Shown: positions 45,029 to 54,667, counted from the stretch's first letter. The stretch: 64,000 bases of DNA from Parabacteroides distasonis (GCA_021531385.1 JAFBIR010000007.1:62001-126000); one strand, 5' to 3'. The notes: generated by a model from the letters alone, not told the origin. Program-made: numbers and translations.

Positions 45029-47923
45029 TTGGAAGAGATTGTGGTCGTGGGCTATGGCGTACAGAAGAAGGTCAACCTGACCGGATCTGTCTCTTCCGTG
45101 AAGGGAGAGGCGTTTGAACGCCGCCCCGTGGCTGATGCCACACAGAGCCTGCAAGGGTTAGTGCCCGGATTGGTCGTGAGCAATAACAATGCCGGAAGAC
45201 CCGGTGCCAGCGGTACACTGACCCTACGCGGACAGGGTAACCTGTCCAATACCGCCAACCCCTACATCTTGGTCGATGGGGTGGAGATGAGCTTAGCGGA
45301 TGTCAATCCGAACGACATTGAGAGCATCTCCGTGCTGAAAGATGCAGCAGCCTGCGCCATCTACGGCGCAAGGGCCGCCTATGGCGTGATCTTGGTCACT
45401 ACCAAGAAGGGCGAAGAGGGAAAAGCACGCATCAACTACCAAGGTACGGTAGGCTGGAGCACGCCGACTGTCCTACCCGATATGGTTGATTCCTATCAGT
45501 TTGCGCAATATTGGAACGCAGGTGTGGCCAATGCGGACTCACCTCGTTTGTATAGTGATGAGAAACTCTCTCTGTTGCAACAATATATCAAAGACCCCTC
45601 CAGCGTCAATCCTTGGTTTGAGCTACCGGCTGATGCCAACATGAATCCCGCCTTTGAGAACTCCGAGTCGGGTGTAGGCAATACAGATTATTTCGACCTG
45701 CATTATAAGAACTGGGCCTTCAAGCAAAATCACAACATCAGTCTGAGTGGAGGTGGAAAACAGGCGCAATACTATGTGTCTGGTGGTTACTACGACGAGC
45801 AGGGCATTCTGCGCTATGCGGACATTAACTATACCCGCTTTAACTTTGCCGCTAACCTCAGCTCACAGCTCACCGATTGGCTGAAGCTGAAGGTCAACAC
45901 CAAGTTTGTCCATTCCGACCAAACCACTCCATTCGGTGATGGTGGTTTGAGCGAGGGGTTCTATCACTCGTTAGCTCGCTTCCGCCCCACGGTGGCTGCG
46001 GTCGATCCCAATGGGCATTTCACGGAGCTGACCATGATTCCCTATTTGCAGAGTGGCACTTACACGGACACTCGTAACAATCACCTCAGCCTGACGGTTG
46101 GCGCAGACATCCAGCCCTTGAAAAACTGGTTCATCTTCGCCGACTATACCTATAAATTATTGAACACGGAGTATGAGGCACTCAATGTGGCGCCGCAAGT
46201 CTACGCGGCGGATGGCGTCACCACCTCTTTGGGTGTACGTGATGAACTGGGTGTCTCTCCCGATGGGAAATATACCCGTAGTTTGGGGCGTACCCGCTAT
46301 CAATCCATCAACCTGTACACCAATTATCTTTTCACGATAGCTGATGCGCATCACTTCACGGTCATGGCTGGCTATCAAGAGGAGGACAATAATTATAGTT
46401 ATCTCAAGAATGCCATCACCGGGTTGTACTCCACCTCCAATCCTAACGTTGGAATGGGTACGGGCGATCAAGTGGTGGTAGATACCCGCAACGGCTGGGC
46501 TACCCGTGGTTTCTTTGGACGAATCAATTACGATTACGATGGGCGCTACCTGTTAGAGCTGAACGGACGCTATGATGGCTCCTCCCGTTTTGCCAGCGGA
46601 CATCGGTGGGGATTCTTTCCCTCTGTCTCCTTGGGCTGGAACATCCACCGAGAAGCGTTCATGGGCTCACTCACGGATGTACTCTCCAACTTGAAATTGC
46701 GTGCCTCTTACGGGCGATTGGGCAACCAAGCGGGAGCCGCCCTCTACACCTTTGCCTCCAGCATGGCGCTCAACAGTAGCTTAGGGAACTATATCTTCGC
46801 AGATGGCCGGCAACTGTTCACCACCGCTCCACTCGTGGTCAATCCAGCGACAACCTGGGAAAAGGTGGACAGCAAGAATATCGGCTTGGATTTCGGACTC
46901 TTCGACAATGCCCTCACCGGCTCATTGGATCTCTTCCAACGAGACACCAAAGACATGTTAGGACCGGGTTTGGATTTCCCCGATTTCTTTGGAGCGGAGG
47001 CTCCGCAAACCAATAATGCCCGTCTGCGGAACAGAGGTTGGGAATTGAGTCTCAACTATCAGGGACAGATCGGTAAGGAGATTCGTTACAACATAGGCGG
47101 TTCCCTCTCCGACGCAACCGCTGTCGTGACCGAATATGCCAACCCTACCGGTACGGATCCAGAGAACCAATGGTACACCGGTAAGCAGGTCGGTGAGATC
47201 TGGGGCTACCGTTCCGATGGATTGATCCAGACAGAAGCGGAGGCAGATGCCTACAACCAGCTTGACCTTTCCTACCTGAGTGGCAAGCCTTGGACACCGG
47301 GCGACGTACATTACCTGGATCTCACCGGCGATGGCGCTGTCAACAAGGGGAGTAATACCTTGGATGACATGGGCGATTACACTGTGATTGGCAACACAAC
47401 CCCTCGCTATCAATACACCGTCAACGGATCGATCAGTTGGCGAGGGTGGAGCCTCAGCCTGATGTTTCAGGGTATTGGCAAACGAGATTGGAGCCCGAAT
47501 GGTGTCTATTTCTGGGGCTGTGGTCCCTATGCACAGGTAACCGTCTTCCCGGAACATCTCGACTATTGGACACCCGAGAACACCGGAGCTTACTATCCCA
47601 AGCCCTACATCCACTCAGCGGGAGGTGTCGTGCCCTTCAATAGCAAGACGCAGCAACGCACTGATCGCTATTTGCAGAGTGCAGCCTATTGCCGACTGAA
47701 GAACTTGACCGTCAGCTATGATTTGCCAACCGACTGGACGCATCGCATCGGATTGAGCAAGTTGCAGGTCTATTTCTCTGGCGAGAACCTCTTGACCTTT
47801 ACCCGACTGAAAGGGATGTTCGATCCAGAGGCCATCTTTACGGCTTCCGATTACAGTGCGGAGGGTGGAAAGAACTACCCGATGAACCGTGTTGTCTCCG
47901 TCGGACTGATTATCAATTTATAA
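45029..47923 (+). CDS. SusC/RagA-like TonB-dependent transporter, 5' end lost (probable pseudogene)
   Basis: The frame encodes a complete plug and barrel: TonB-box-like EEIVVVGYGVQKK, the plug (VADATQSLQGLVPGLVVSNN, ANPYILVDGVEM, ISVLKDAAACAIYGARAAYG) and strands to the closing NYPMNRVVSVGLIINL, 964 residues. It has no ATG: the frame opens after a stop at 44975 with only a TTG at 45029. The signal peptide lies in another frame 55 bp upstream. The N-terminal carboxypeptidase-D-like domain usual in SusC is missing. As written, the protein would not be exported. Either an out-of-frame deletion has inactivated it or the assembly has an error. susD follows and looks intact. Confidence 0.85.
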   Translation: MEEIVVVGYGVQKKVNLTGSVSSVKGEAFERRPVADATQSLQGLVPGLVVSNNNAGRPGASGTLTLRGQGNLSNTANPYILVDGVEMSLADVNPNDIESISVLKDAAACAIYGARAAYGVILVTTKKGEEGKARINYQGTVGWSTPTVLPDMVDSYQFAQYWNAGVANADSPRLYSDEKLSLLQQYIKDPSSVNPWFELPADANMNPAFENSESGVGNTDYFDLHYKNWAFKQNHNISLSGGGKQAQYYVSGGYYDEQGILRYADINYTRFNFAANLSSQLTDWLKLKVNTKFVHSDQTTPFGDGGLSEGFYHSLARFRPTVAAVDPNGHFTELTMIPYLQSGTYTDTRNNHLSLTVGADIQPLKNWFIFADYTYKLLNTEYEALNVAPQVYAADGVTTSLGVRDELGVSPDGKYTRSLGRTRYQSINLYTNYLFTIADAHHFTVMAGYQEEDNNYSYLKNAITGLYSTSNPNVGMGTGDQVVVDTRNGWATRGFFGRINYDYDGRYLLELNGRYDGSSRFASGHRWGFFPSVSLGWNIHREAFMGSLTDVLSNLKLRASYGRLGNQAGAALYTFASSMALNSSLGNYIFADGRQLFTTAPLVVNPATTWEKVDSKNIGLDFGLFDNALTGSLDLFQRDTKDMLGPGLDFPDFFGAEAPQTNNARLRNRGWELSLNYQGQIGKEIRYNIGGSLSDATAVVTEYANPTGTDPENQWYTGKQVGEIWGYRSDGLIQTEAEADAYNQLDLSYLSGKPWTPGDVHYLDLTGDGAVNKGSNTLDDMGDYTVIGNTTPRYQYTVNGSISWRGWSLSLMFQGIGKRDWSPNGVYFWGCGPYAQVTVFPEHLDYWTPENTGAYYPKPYIHSAGGVVPFNSKTQQRTDRYLQSAAYCRLKNLTVSYDLPTDWTHRIGLSKLQVYFSGENLLTFTRLKGMFDPEAIFTASDYSAEGGKNYPMNRVVSVGLIINL

Positions 47924-47952
47924 ACAATGAACCTATACAAATCGCATTAATT

Positions 47953-49815
47953 ATGAACAGAATATACCGCATCGCCCTTGGGCTGTGGCTCTCTCTTGGC
48001 CTCACGGCTTGCTTTGACCTGGACAAGACACCGGAAGGTGTGCTCTCCACCTCAGAGCCATTCATGAGTGCCGGCGAGATACGCAACTACATGGATCAGT
48101 TTTACCAGACAGGCGATCCTAAATACTACGATTCCAACAACAATGGTGTCTATTTTGGCGACGGACTTCGGGCGCAGGGGTTTGATGCCGGCGGTGGGCA
48201 ATATATCGCCGGGGCCGATACATACAGCGACAACATGTCCTCCAGTGCCGTCAATACCCGGCTCGCCGGAGAGCTCTCGCTCAGCAGTGCGACCGCATTA
48301 ACCAATTATACAGCCATCCGCAACCTCAATTACCTATTGACCAACGCCGATGCGTGTCCAGACAAAGGTTCGGATGCGTATAACCAATATATCGGAGAGG
48401 CTTACTATTTCCGTGCGTGGTATTACTATCAACTGCTGGTCAATTATGGACCTGTCACATGGGTAGGCGAACCGCTTGATCCCGACATGGAACAAATGCA
48501 ATTACCCAGAGATAGCCGCACGGTTGTGGCTGACCATATCTTAGCGGATCTGGACCAAGCGATCGTTCTTTTAGGAGAGCAGGAGAGCAGTGCTTCCATG
48601 CGCATCCATCGCGACGTGGCTCGTGCGTTAAAGAGTGAGGTAGCCCTGTTTGAGGGCACTTGGGAGAAGTACCACCGGGCAGAAGGTGATCCGTTCTATG
48701 ATCCAAACATCACCGACGAGCAGATCCAAAGCTACCTCAGCCAAGCCGCTGCCGCAGCCAAGGCTGTCATCGATCGAGGTGTTTGGCGAATCTACTCTAC
48801 CGGAAACATCACCGAAGATTACCGGCAACTTTTCCAAACCACCGACCTATCGAACAACCCAGAGGTGCTCTGGTTTAAGAAATACGACGGAGACCAGGTG
48901 GGTAACAGTGTGAATCGCTACCTGAATCAAGGTGGCGGCAGTGTTGGGGTAACTGCCTCGTTGGTGGATGATTACCTGACGAGAGACGGTCGTCCCTTCG
49001 TGGGAGAGGCACGTCTGGAGGCTAAACGACACTTCGGGCAAGAGCTGCTGCCAGAGGTGCGTGATCCTCGCTTAGCACAGACGGTATGTATGCCGGGACA
49101 GATCTTGCGACCGGATATGGGACCCTACGTCGTTCCCCCACTCATCGGTTCCTCAGCCTACAACCAGAATGTCACCGGCTATTCGCTATTAAAGCATGTG
49201 CAAATCGACTATACGGGTAGTTTGGACGCAGAGTATAAGGGGGCTACACCCGCTATTCAATTCCGGTATGCCGACCTGCTGCTTTGCTACGCCGAAGCAT
49301 TAGCCGAGTTGGATGGGGCAGCTTATGCCAACACCATCATTGAAGCGTTGCAACCGTTGCGCGATCGAGTAGGCATGCCTGCGGTCGATTTCGATCGGGA
49401 GTATAATCAAGAGAGCGACTATCCCTTCCGCGACCTAAATAAATATGTACAGGCTGTACGTCGGGAGCGACGGGTGGAGACCGCTTGCGAAGGCCGACGT
49501 TTGATCGACATCCTGCGTTGGGCAGCGGCCGATGAGTTGATTGTCGGTCGATGGGCGACCGGTGCGCTCTATGTGGGCAGCGATCTGGAGAATCATCCTC
49601 AGTATGAGGGGAAATTGGTGCACGATCAAGCCTCGGGCAACAACCTCTATCTCTCCGGCCAACCGGGTGATGCCTTGCGCTACATCCTCCCCAGTAATCC
49701 CGAAGGATATCCCAACGGGTGGCGTTTCGATACGCAACGAGACTATCTTTTGCCGATCCAGCAACGCATGATCAGCCTGACTGGGAATCTATGGACACAG
49801 AATCCAGAATGGTAA
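47953..49815 (+). CDS. SusD/RagB-like nutrient-binding outer membrane lipoprotein
   Basis: Surface glycan- or nutrient-binding partner of the SusC-type transporter, 620 residues. The lipobox LTAC (C20) follows MNRIYRIALGLWLSLG. TPR-like helices include YNQYIGEAYYFRAWYYYQLL, and the C-terminal half holds RYADLLLCYAEALAELDG and the RRERRVETACEGRRLIDILR signature. It is intact, 29 bp downstream of the damaged susC. No glycoside hydrolase, sensor or anti-sigma gene is adjacent, so the substrate cannot be guessed. A perfect-stem terminator follows. Confidence 0.92.
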   Translation: MNRIYRIALGLWLSLGLTACFDLDKTPEGVLSTSEPFMSAGEIRNYMDQFYQTGDPKYYDSNNNGVYFGDGLRAQGFDAGGGQYIAGADTYSDNMSSSAVNTRLAGELSLSSATALTNYTAIRNLNYLLTNADACPDKGSDAYNQYIGEAYYFRAWYYYQLLVNYGPVTWVGEPLDPDMEQMQLPRDSRTVVADHILADLDQAIVLLGEQESSASMRIHRDVARALKSEVALFEGTWEKYHRAEGDPFYDPNITDEQIQSYLSQAAAAAKAVIDRGVWRIYSTGNITEDYRQLFQTTDLSNNPEVLWFKKYDGDQVGNSVNRYLNQGGGSVGVTASLVDDYLTRDGRPFVGEARLEAKRHFGQELLPEVRDPRLAQTVCMPGQILRPDMGPYVVPPLIGSSAYNQNVTGYSLLKHVQIDYTGSLDAEYKGATPAIQFRYADLLLCYAEALAELDGAAYANTIIEALQPLRDRVGMPAVDFDREYNQESDYPFRDLNKYVQAVRRERRVETACEGRRLIDILRWAAADELIVGRWATGALYVGSDLENHPQYEGKLVHDQASGNNLYLSGQPGDALRYILPSNPEGYPNGWRFDTQRDYLLPIQQRMISLTGNLWTQNPEW

Positions 49816-49835
49816 ATGCTCCATATAGTACGTAC

Positions 49836-49897
49836 GAAATGCCGTTTCATCGGGTGTAACACTACATTTAACCCCGCATGAAACGGCATTTCATTTT
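49836..49897 (+). terminator. Intrinsic terminator after susD
   Basis: GAAATGCCGTTTCAT (49836-49850) pairs perfectly over 15 bp with ATGAAACGGCATTTC (49878-49892), followed by ATTTTG. Confidence 0.85.
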
Positions 49898-49918
49898 GCC
49901 TGAAAGGCCCTCTATGGT

Positions 49919-51280
49919 TTAGATCAGCTTCTCTAAGTCTTTCAGATTGTTAGCAACCTCCTCGTCTGTTACCTCGTAGTTGGACAAGTCGCCTGCCAAG
50001 TATAGGTCGTAAGCTGCCATATCAATCAAGCCATGACCAGAAAGGTTGAAGAGAATGGTCTTCTGCTTACCCTCCAACTTCGCCTGCTCAGCCTCACGGA
50101 TCGCCGTAGCGATGGCATGTGAAGACTCCGGTGCCGGGATGATGCCCTCGGCTTGCGCAAAGATCGTAGCCGCCTTGAAGGTCTCCAACTGTGGAATATC
50201 CACTGCTGTCATCAAGTTGTCTTTCAGCAACTGGCTCACGATAGAACCTGCGCCGTGATAACGTAAGCCACCTGCATGGATATTGGCTGGAGCAAAGTTA
50301 TGACCTAACGTAAACATCGGGATCAACGGTGTATAACCAGCCTCATCACCAAAATCATACTGGAACTGACCGCGAGTCAACTTCGGACAAGAGGCAGGCT
50401 CAGCTGCGATGACACGTACATCCTTACCTTCGGTCAGTTTATGACGTAAGAAGGGGAAAGAGAGACCGGAGAAATTAGAGCCACCGCCGAAGCAAGCGAT
50501 CACCACATCGGGATACTCACCCGCCATCTCCATCTGCTTCTCTGCCTCCAAGCCAATCACCGTCTGGTGTAACATCACGTGATTCAGCACGCTACCTAAG
50601 GTATATTTGCAATTCGGGGTCTGCATCGCCAGCTCGACAGCCTCTGAGATAGCTGTACCTAAGCTACCTTGGTAATTCGGGTGGTCCGTCAAGATCTTAC
50701 GGCCTGCCTTCGTACTCATACTGGGCGAAGCGATCACCTGCGCACCAAAGGTCTGCATGATGGAGCGACGATAGGGCTTCTGGTGGTAGCTTACCTTCAC
50801 CATATAAACGGCCAACTCCAAACCGAAAGCCTTAGCTGCGTATGACAAAGCGGCACCCCACTGACCAGCACCTGTCTCGGTCGTGATATTGGTCACACCC
50901 TCTTTCTTGCAGTAATAGGCCTGTGCCAAGGCTGAGTTCAGCTTATGCGAACCTATCGGGCTGACACTCTCATTCTTGAAATAGATGTGTGCGGGCGTGT
51001 CTAACGCCTTCTCCAAGCCATAAGCACGCACCAACGGTGTCGGACGCCATACCTTGTACAAATCACGCACCTCCTCCGGAATCTCAATCCAAGCATCGGT
51101 CTCGTTCATCTCCTGATGTGAGACACCCTTGGAGAAGAGCGGGTAGAGATCCTCTTCCTTCAGCGGTTGCTTTGTAGCGGGGTTCAACATAGGCCGTGGT
51201 TTGTTCTTCATATCGGCCACGATGTTATACCATGCGGTTGGTATATCCTTCTCTTGCAATAAAAATTTCTTTGTGCTCAT
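49919..51280 (-). CDS. TrpB2-type tryptophan synthase beta-like PLP enzyme
   Basis: A 453-residue PLP-dependent enzyme of the TrpB2 branch, longer than ordinary TrpB (about 400). The PLP lysine lies in PIGSHKLNSALAQAYYCK (about residue 113), with ITTETGAGQWGAALSYAAK and the phosphate-binding GGGSNFSGLSFP. TrpB2 proteins can make tryptophan from indole and serine without TrpA, or act on O-phosphoserine. No other trp genes are nearby, so indole salvage is a reasonable guess. Monocistronic. The 163 bp upstream, shared with the divergent OMP gene, are A/T-rich with no clear -7 box. Confidence 0.9.
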   Translation of the reverse strand: MSTKKFLLQEKDIPTAWYNIVADMKNKPRPMLNPATKQPLKEEDLYPLFSKGVSHQEMNETDAWIEIPEEVRDLYKVWRPTPLVRAYGLEKALDTPAHIYFKNESVSPIGSHKLNSALAQAYYCKKEGVTNITTETGAGQWGAALSYAAKAFGLELAVYMVKVSYHQKPYRRSIMQTFGAQVIASPSMSTKAGRKILTDHPNYQGSLGTAISEAVELAMQTPNCKYTLGSVLNHVMLHQTVIGLEAEKQMEMAGEYPDVVIACFGGGSNFSGLSFPFLRHKLTEGKDVRVIAAEPASCPKLTRGQFQYDFGDEAGYTPLIPMFTLGHNFAPANIHAGGLRYHGAGSIVSQLLKDNLMTAVDIPQLETFKAATIFAQAEGIIPAPESSHAIATAIREAEQAKLEGKQKTILFNLSGHGLIDMAAYDLYLAGDLSNYEVTDEEVANNLKDLEKLI

Positions 51281-51444
51281 GTGTGTATGTGTTCTTTATC
51301 GTTCTTCTCAGATGAGTTGCCCATGGTTGACAACTTGACGGCAAAGAAACAAATAATATTTCTTTTCTTCAAGCTGATTCAACAAAAATAAATACATTCG
51401 CGTGTAAAACTCATATTTTAGGTAACTATATAGATTGTCCAAAC

Positions 51445-52665
51445 ATGAAACAATCCCTTTTAGTAGGGCTCCTGCTTAGCTTGGCCCTCCCGTTATGTGC
51501 ACAGAAGAAGAATCTCTCTTATAGCTTTTACGGCCAGGTGCGTGGTGATCTTTACCTCGATTCACGTGCCAGTCAAGAGATTGTCGATGGCCTCTTTTTC
51601 CTCTATCCGAAAGATCATGCCTACGATGCGGACGGCAACGACCTTAACGCCAGTCCCACGGGTAGTTTCTATCTGCTGTATAGCCGATTGGGATTGGATG
51701 TGCAAGGCCCTACGATTGGTCAAGCGAAGAGTTCCTTGAAATTAGAGGTGGATTTCCGCGGTTACGGCAGCAACTGGGCGCTCTTGCGTATCCGTCATGC
51801 GTATGCCAACCTCGATTGGGGCAAGTCTGCGGTATTGATCGGACAGACTTGGCATCCGCTCTTTGGCGAGGTGTCACCCCAGATGCTGAATCTCTCTACC
51901 GGTGCCCCTTTCCAGCCCTTCAACCGCAGTCCGCAGGTACGCTATCGGTATCAAAACAGGGGTTGGCAATTGACAGCTACCGCCCTGTGGCAGTTGCAAT
52001 ACCTCTCAACAGGGCCGAATGGGAAGAGTGAGGAGTATATCAAGAACAGCTGCATCCCGGAGTTTTATTTCGGCATAGATCGAAAAGGCAACGGTTGGCA
52101 GGTTGGTGCCGGTGTGGATGTGCTCTCCATCGTGCCCCGCACCCAAAACGTGGTGGAGGAGAAGACCTATAAGGTCAGCGAGCGAGTGACCGGCGTCAGT
52201 GGTGAGCTACATGCTAAGTATCAGAACAAGGATTGGTTCATCGCCGCAAAGACGGTCTGGGGTACGAACTTAGCACATACCTGTATGTTGGGCGGCTATG
52301 GAGTGACCGCCATCGACCCCCACACTGGCGAGCAAGACTATGCGCCCTATCACCATGCAACGGCTTGGCTCAATGTAGTCTATGGCAAGAAATGGAAACC
52401 GGGATTCTTTGTGGGTTATCTCAAAAATTTGGGTGCCAACGCCCCGATCATAGGTGCTACCTACGGCACAGGTTTGGATGTGGATCAACTCTTCACCACC
52501 AACTGGCAGCTCTCCTACAACCTGCCCCATTGGCGGCTGGGTGTGGAATATACCCCCTCCATCGCTTGGTTTGGCACCGTGGATAAGGCAGATGGGGGCC
52601 GAGTACACAGTGACCACCATGTGACCAACCATCGAGCAGTTGTCACGATGAGCTATCAGTTTTAA
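51445..52665 (+). CDS. Outer membrane beta-barrel protein, porin-like
   Basis: A 406-residue exported protein. The signal peptide MKQSLLVGLLLSLALPLCAQ is cleaved near residues 19/20. The rest is a run of alternating amphipathic strands (YSFYGQVRGDLYLDS, LKLEVDFRGYGSNWALLRIR, ending AVVTMSYQF with the terminal phenylalanine of outer-membrane barrels). GQTWHPLFGEVSP recalls DcaP-like porins, but I do not recognise the family with certainty. Monocistronic; divergent from the TrpB2 gene and followed by a tandem-repeat array. Confidence 0.75.
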   Translation: MKQSLLVGLLLSLALPLCAQKKNLSYSFYGQVRGDLYLDSRASQEIVDGLFFLYPKDHAYDADGNDLNASPTGSFYLLYSRLGLDVQGPTIGQAKSSLKLEVDFRGYGSNWALLRIRHAYANLDWGKSAVLIGQTWHPLFGEVSPQMLNLSTGAPFQPFNRSPQVRYRYQNRGWQLTATALWQLQYLSTGPNGKSEEYIKNSCIPEFYFGIDRKGNGWQVGAGVDVLSIVPRTQNVVEEKTYKVSERVTGVSGELHAKYQNKDWFIAAKTVWGTNLAHTCMLGGYGVTAIDPHTGEQDYAPYHHATAWLNVVYGKKWKPGFFVGYLKNLGANAPIIGATYGTGLDVDQLFTTNWQLSYNLPHWRLGVEYTPSIAWFGTVDKADGGRVHSDHHVTNHRAVVTMSYQF

Positions 52666-52709
52666 CGGTGCCTTCCCAGTGGCCTGATTTGGCCAGCATA
52701 AGCTCAAAA

Positions 52710-52945
52710 TCGCCTCGCGAAATCGCGAGAGGGGCTCGCGGGGCTGCGAAATGGGTTTGTAAAATCGCGAACCCACTTTACAAGCCCGCGAAATGGGTTT
52801 GTAAATCCGCGAACCCACTTTGCAAGCCCGCGAGGGGGTTTGTAAAATCGCGAACCCACTTTGCAGGCCCGCGAAATGGGTTTGTAAAAACGCGAGGCCA
52901 TTTTGCAAGCCCGCGAAGGGGTTTGTAAATCCGCGAAACGTAATT
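52710..52945 (+). repeat. 41/42-bp tandem hairpin array, about five units
   Basis: GGGTTTGTAAA recurs at about 52753, 52795, 52836, 52878 and 52919. Within a unit TGGGTT pairs with AACCCA, and GGGTTTGTAAA with TTTACAAGCCC, around a central TCGCGA. The array is headed by CTCGCGA-AA-TCGCGAG (52714-52729), a perfect stem much like that of the array at 34.2 kb. Confidence 0.85.
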
Positions 52946-53010
52946 TCAAAGTTGAAACGGGGCCTCCGGCACCTACAGCTCCTGGATGAAAGCCTCTAAC
53001 TCGCCCGTCT

Positions 53011-53042
53011 TTTGGTATTTCCCCTCAGAGTTCGTATCTTCG
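53011..53042 (+). promoter_or_regulatory. Promoter of the 53-kb AAA/nuclease gene
   Basis: TTTG at 53011-53014 and TATCTTCG at 53035-53042 (one change from TAnnTTTG), 30 nt before the ATG. Confidence 0.5.
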
Positions 53043-53072
53043 CCGTCAGAAATCCATTAACGAGTGAGCGAT

Positions 53073-54659
53073 ATGAAATACCCCATTGGCATGCAGAGTT
53101 TCGATCAAATCCGAGAGATGGGATTTGTCTATGTGGATAAGACCGACATGGTCTATCGGTTGGCAACAGAGGGAAAGATCTATTTCCTCAGCCGTCCCCG
53201 GCGGTTCGGAAAGAGCCTCTTGGTTTCCACGTTGAAGCATTATTTCTTAGGTCATAAGGAACTATTCCAAGGCTTGGCCATCGAGCAGTTGGAGCAGGAG
53301 TGGTTGGAATATCCCGTGTTTCACATTGATTTCAATGGAGCGAATTTCTTGCAAGCGGATGAATTGGAGCAAAAAATCGAGAGCTATGTAGCCACTTGGG
53401 AACAGCAATACGGAAAAGATCCACTGGCAACTACTTTAGGCGATCGTTTCAAAGGAGTTTTGGCGGCCGCACATCGAAAAACCGGCCGTCGTGCCGTCGT
53501 GCTGATCGACGAGTATGACAAACCGATCCTTGATGTATTGGATGCACAGGAGTATGTGGAGCGCAACGGAAAGCAGACACTGCTGGAGGATATGCACCGC
53601 GAGATTCTGAAGGGTTTCTATTCCGTCTTCAAGGGGACGGATGAGCACCTGCGCTTCGTGCTCCTGACGGGTGTCACCAAGTTCTCGCAGATCAGCGTCT
53701 TCAGCGGGTTCAACCAGCCAGAAGACATCAGTATGGCTGCGAAATACGAGTCGCTTTGCGGCATCACGGAGGAGGAGCTATACACCGTCTTCGCTGATCC
53801 GATCCGAGAATTGGCCACCAAATACAAAGTCGATGAGGCCGAGATGAAGCAGATGCTGAAACAGCACTACGATGGTTACCATTTCAGCGAAAACCTATTA
53901 GACATCTATAATCCTTTCAGCCTCTTGAATTGCTTCAAGCAACAGCAGATGCGAGACTTCTGGTTCGCCTCCGGCACACCTACCTACTTGGTGCGCCTGC
54001 TGAACCATTTCAAGCAAAATATCAACGAGCTGATCAGTCGCCCCTATCCGCCAGAGGCTTTCGTCGATTACAAGGCAGATGTGGAGCAGCCGCTGCCGAT
54101 GATTTACCAAAGCGGCTACCTGACCATCAAGTCCGTCAATCCCCGGCGAAACACCTACTGGCTCGACTTCCCCAACAAGGAGGTGCAGAACGGATTCATC
54201 TCCGTCTTGGCCAGCGGCTACTTCAAGCAAACGCCCTATCCCGGCTCCTGGGCCGACGGCATAGCGGATGCTTTCGAAGCGGGTGATACCGAATCAATCG
54301 AGAAGCACTTGACAGCCTTACTCTCCGAGACCACCTACCGGATGCAGCAGAAGGGCAATCCGGCGGAATGCGAGCGCTATTTCCAATACACCATCTATTT
54401 GGTGCTCCGCATGATCAGCTTCTACACTGTCTTCATCGAGAAAGAGCAGAGCCAAGGACGGGTGGATTGCATCGTGGAGGTGCCCGGCTACGTCTATATC
54501 TTCGAGTTCAAGTTAGATGGCTCTGCCCAGGAGGCCCTGCGGCAGATCGAAGAGAAGGGCTATGCCCGTCCCTACGCCACTGATCCCCGCAAGCTCTTCC
54601 GCATCGGCGTGAACTTCTCCTCCGAAACAGGGACGATCAGTGAGTTTGAAGTGGAGTGA
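53073..54659 (+). CDS. AAA-ATPase-like / PD-(D/E)XK nuclease superfamily protein (DUF1703 type), second copy
   Basis: A 528-residue relative of the protein starting at 40117. VYVDKTDMVYRLA, the P-loop variant FLSRPRRFGKSLLV (about residues 37-50) and Walker B VVLIDEYDKPI mark the AAA-like half. GRVDCIVEVPGYVYIFEFK gives the D and ExK of the nuclease half. Sequence divergence from the first copy is large, so they are not recent duplicates. A GTG at 53064 would add three residues; the ATG is preferred. Own promoter, no partner gene. Function unproven. Confidence 0.87.
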   Translation: MKYPIGMQSFDQIREMGFVYVDKTDMVYRLATEGKIYFLSRPRRFGKSLLVSTLKHYFLGHKELFQGLAIEQLEQEWLEYPVFHIDFNGANFLQADELEQKIESYVATWEQQYGKDPLATTLGDRFKGVLAAAHRKTGRRAVVLIDEYDKPILDVLDAQEYVERNGKQTLLEDMHREILKGFYSVFKGTDEHLRFVLLTGVTKFSQISVFSGFNQPEDISMAAKYESLCGITEEELYTVFADPIRELATKYKVDEAEMKQMLKQHYDGYHFSENLLDIYNPFSLLNCFKQQQMRDFWFASGTPTYLVRLLNHFKQNINELISRPYPPEAFVDYKADVEQPLPMIYQSGYLTIKSVNPRRNTYWLDFPNKEVQNGFISVLASGYFKQTPYPGSWADGIADAFEAGDTESIEKHLTALLSETTYRMQQKGNPAECERYFQYTIYLVLRMISFYTVFIEKEQSQGRVDCIVEVPGYVYIFEFKLDGSAQEALRQIEEKGYARPYATDPRKLFRIGVNFSSETGTISEFEVE

Positions 54660-54667
54660 ACAATAAA

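Larger units (their letters stand above)
52666..53072 (+). other. 407-bp intergenic stretch with repeat array and promoter
   Basis: It holds the 41/42-bp array (52710-52945), about 90 bp of plain sequence and the promoter of the next gene. Open frames on both strands translate the repeat into near-periodic peptides such as SRACKVGSRFYKP, but the mix of 41- and 42-bp units breaks the frame, so none is called. Confidence 0.7.

Noticed and set aside
44974-49815. A complete polysaccharide utilisation locus
   Set aside because: Only susC (damaged) and susD are present; no glycoside hydrolase, sensor or anti-sigma gene adjoins. The GH29 gene is 11 kb away with housekeeping genes between.
52270-52949. 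Open frames on both strands over the 41/42-bp array, giving periodic peptides (ACKVGSRFYKP)
   Set aside because: Periodicity comes from DNA repeats; mixed 41- and 42-bp units would break any selected frame, and hairpin design explains the sequence better.
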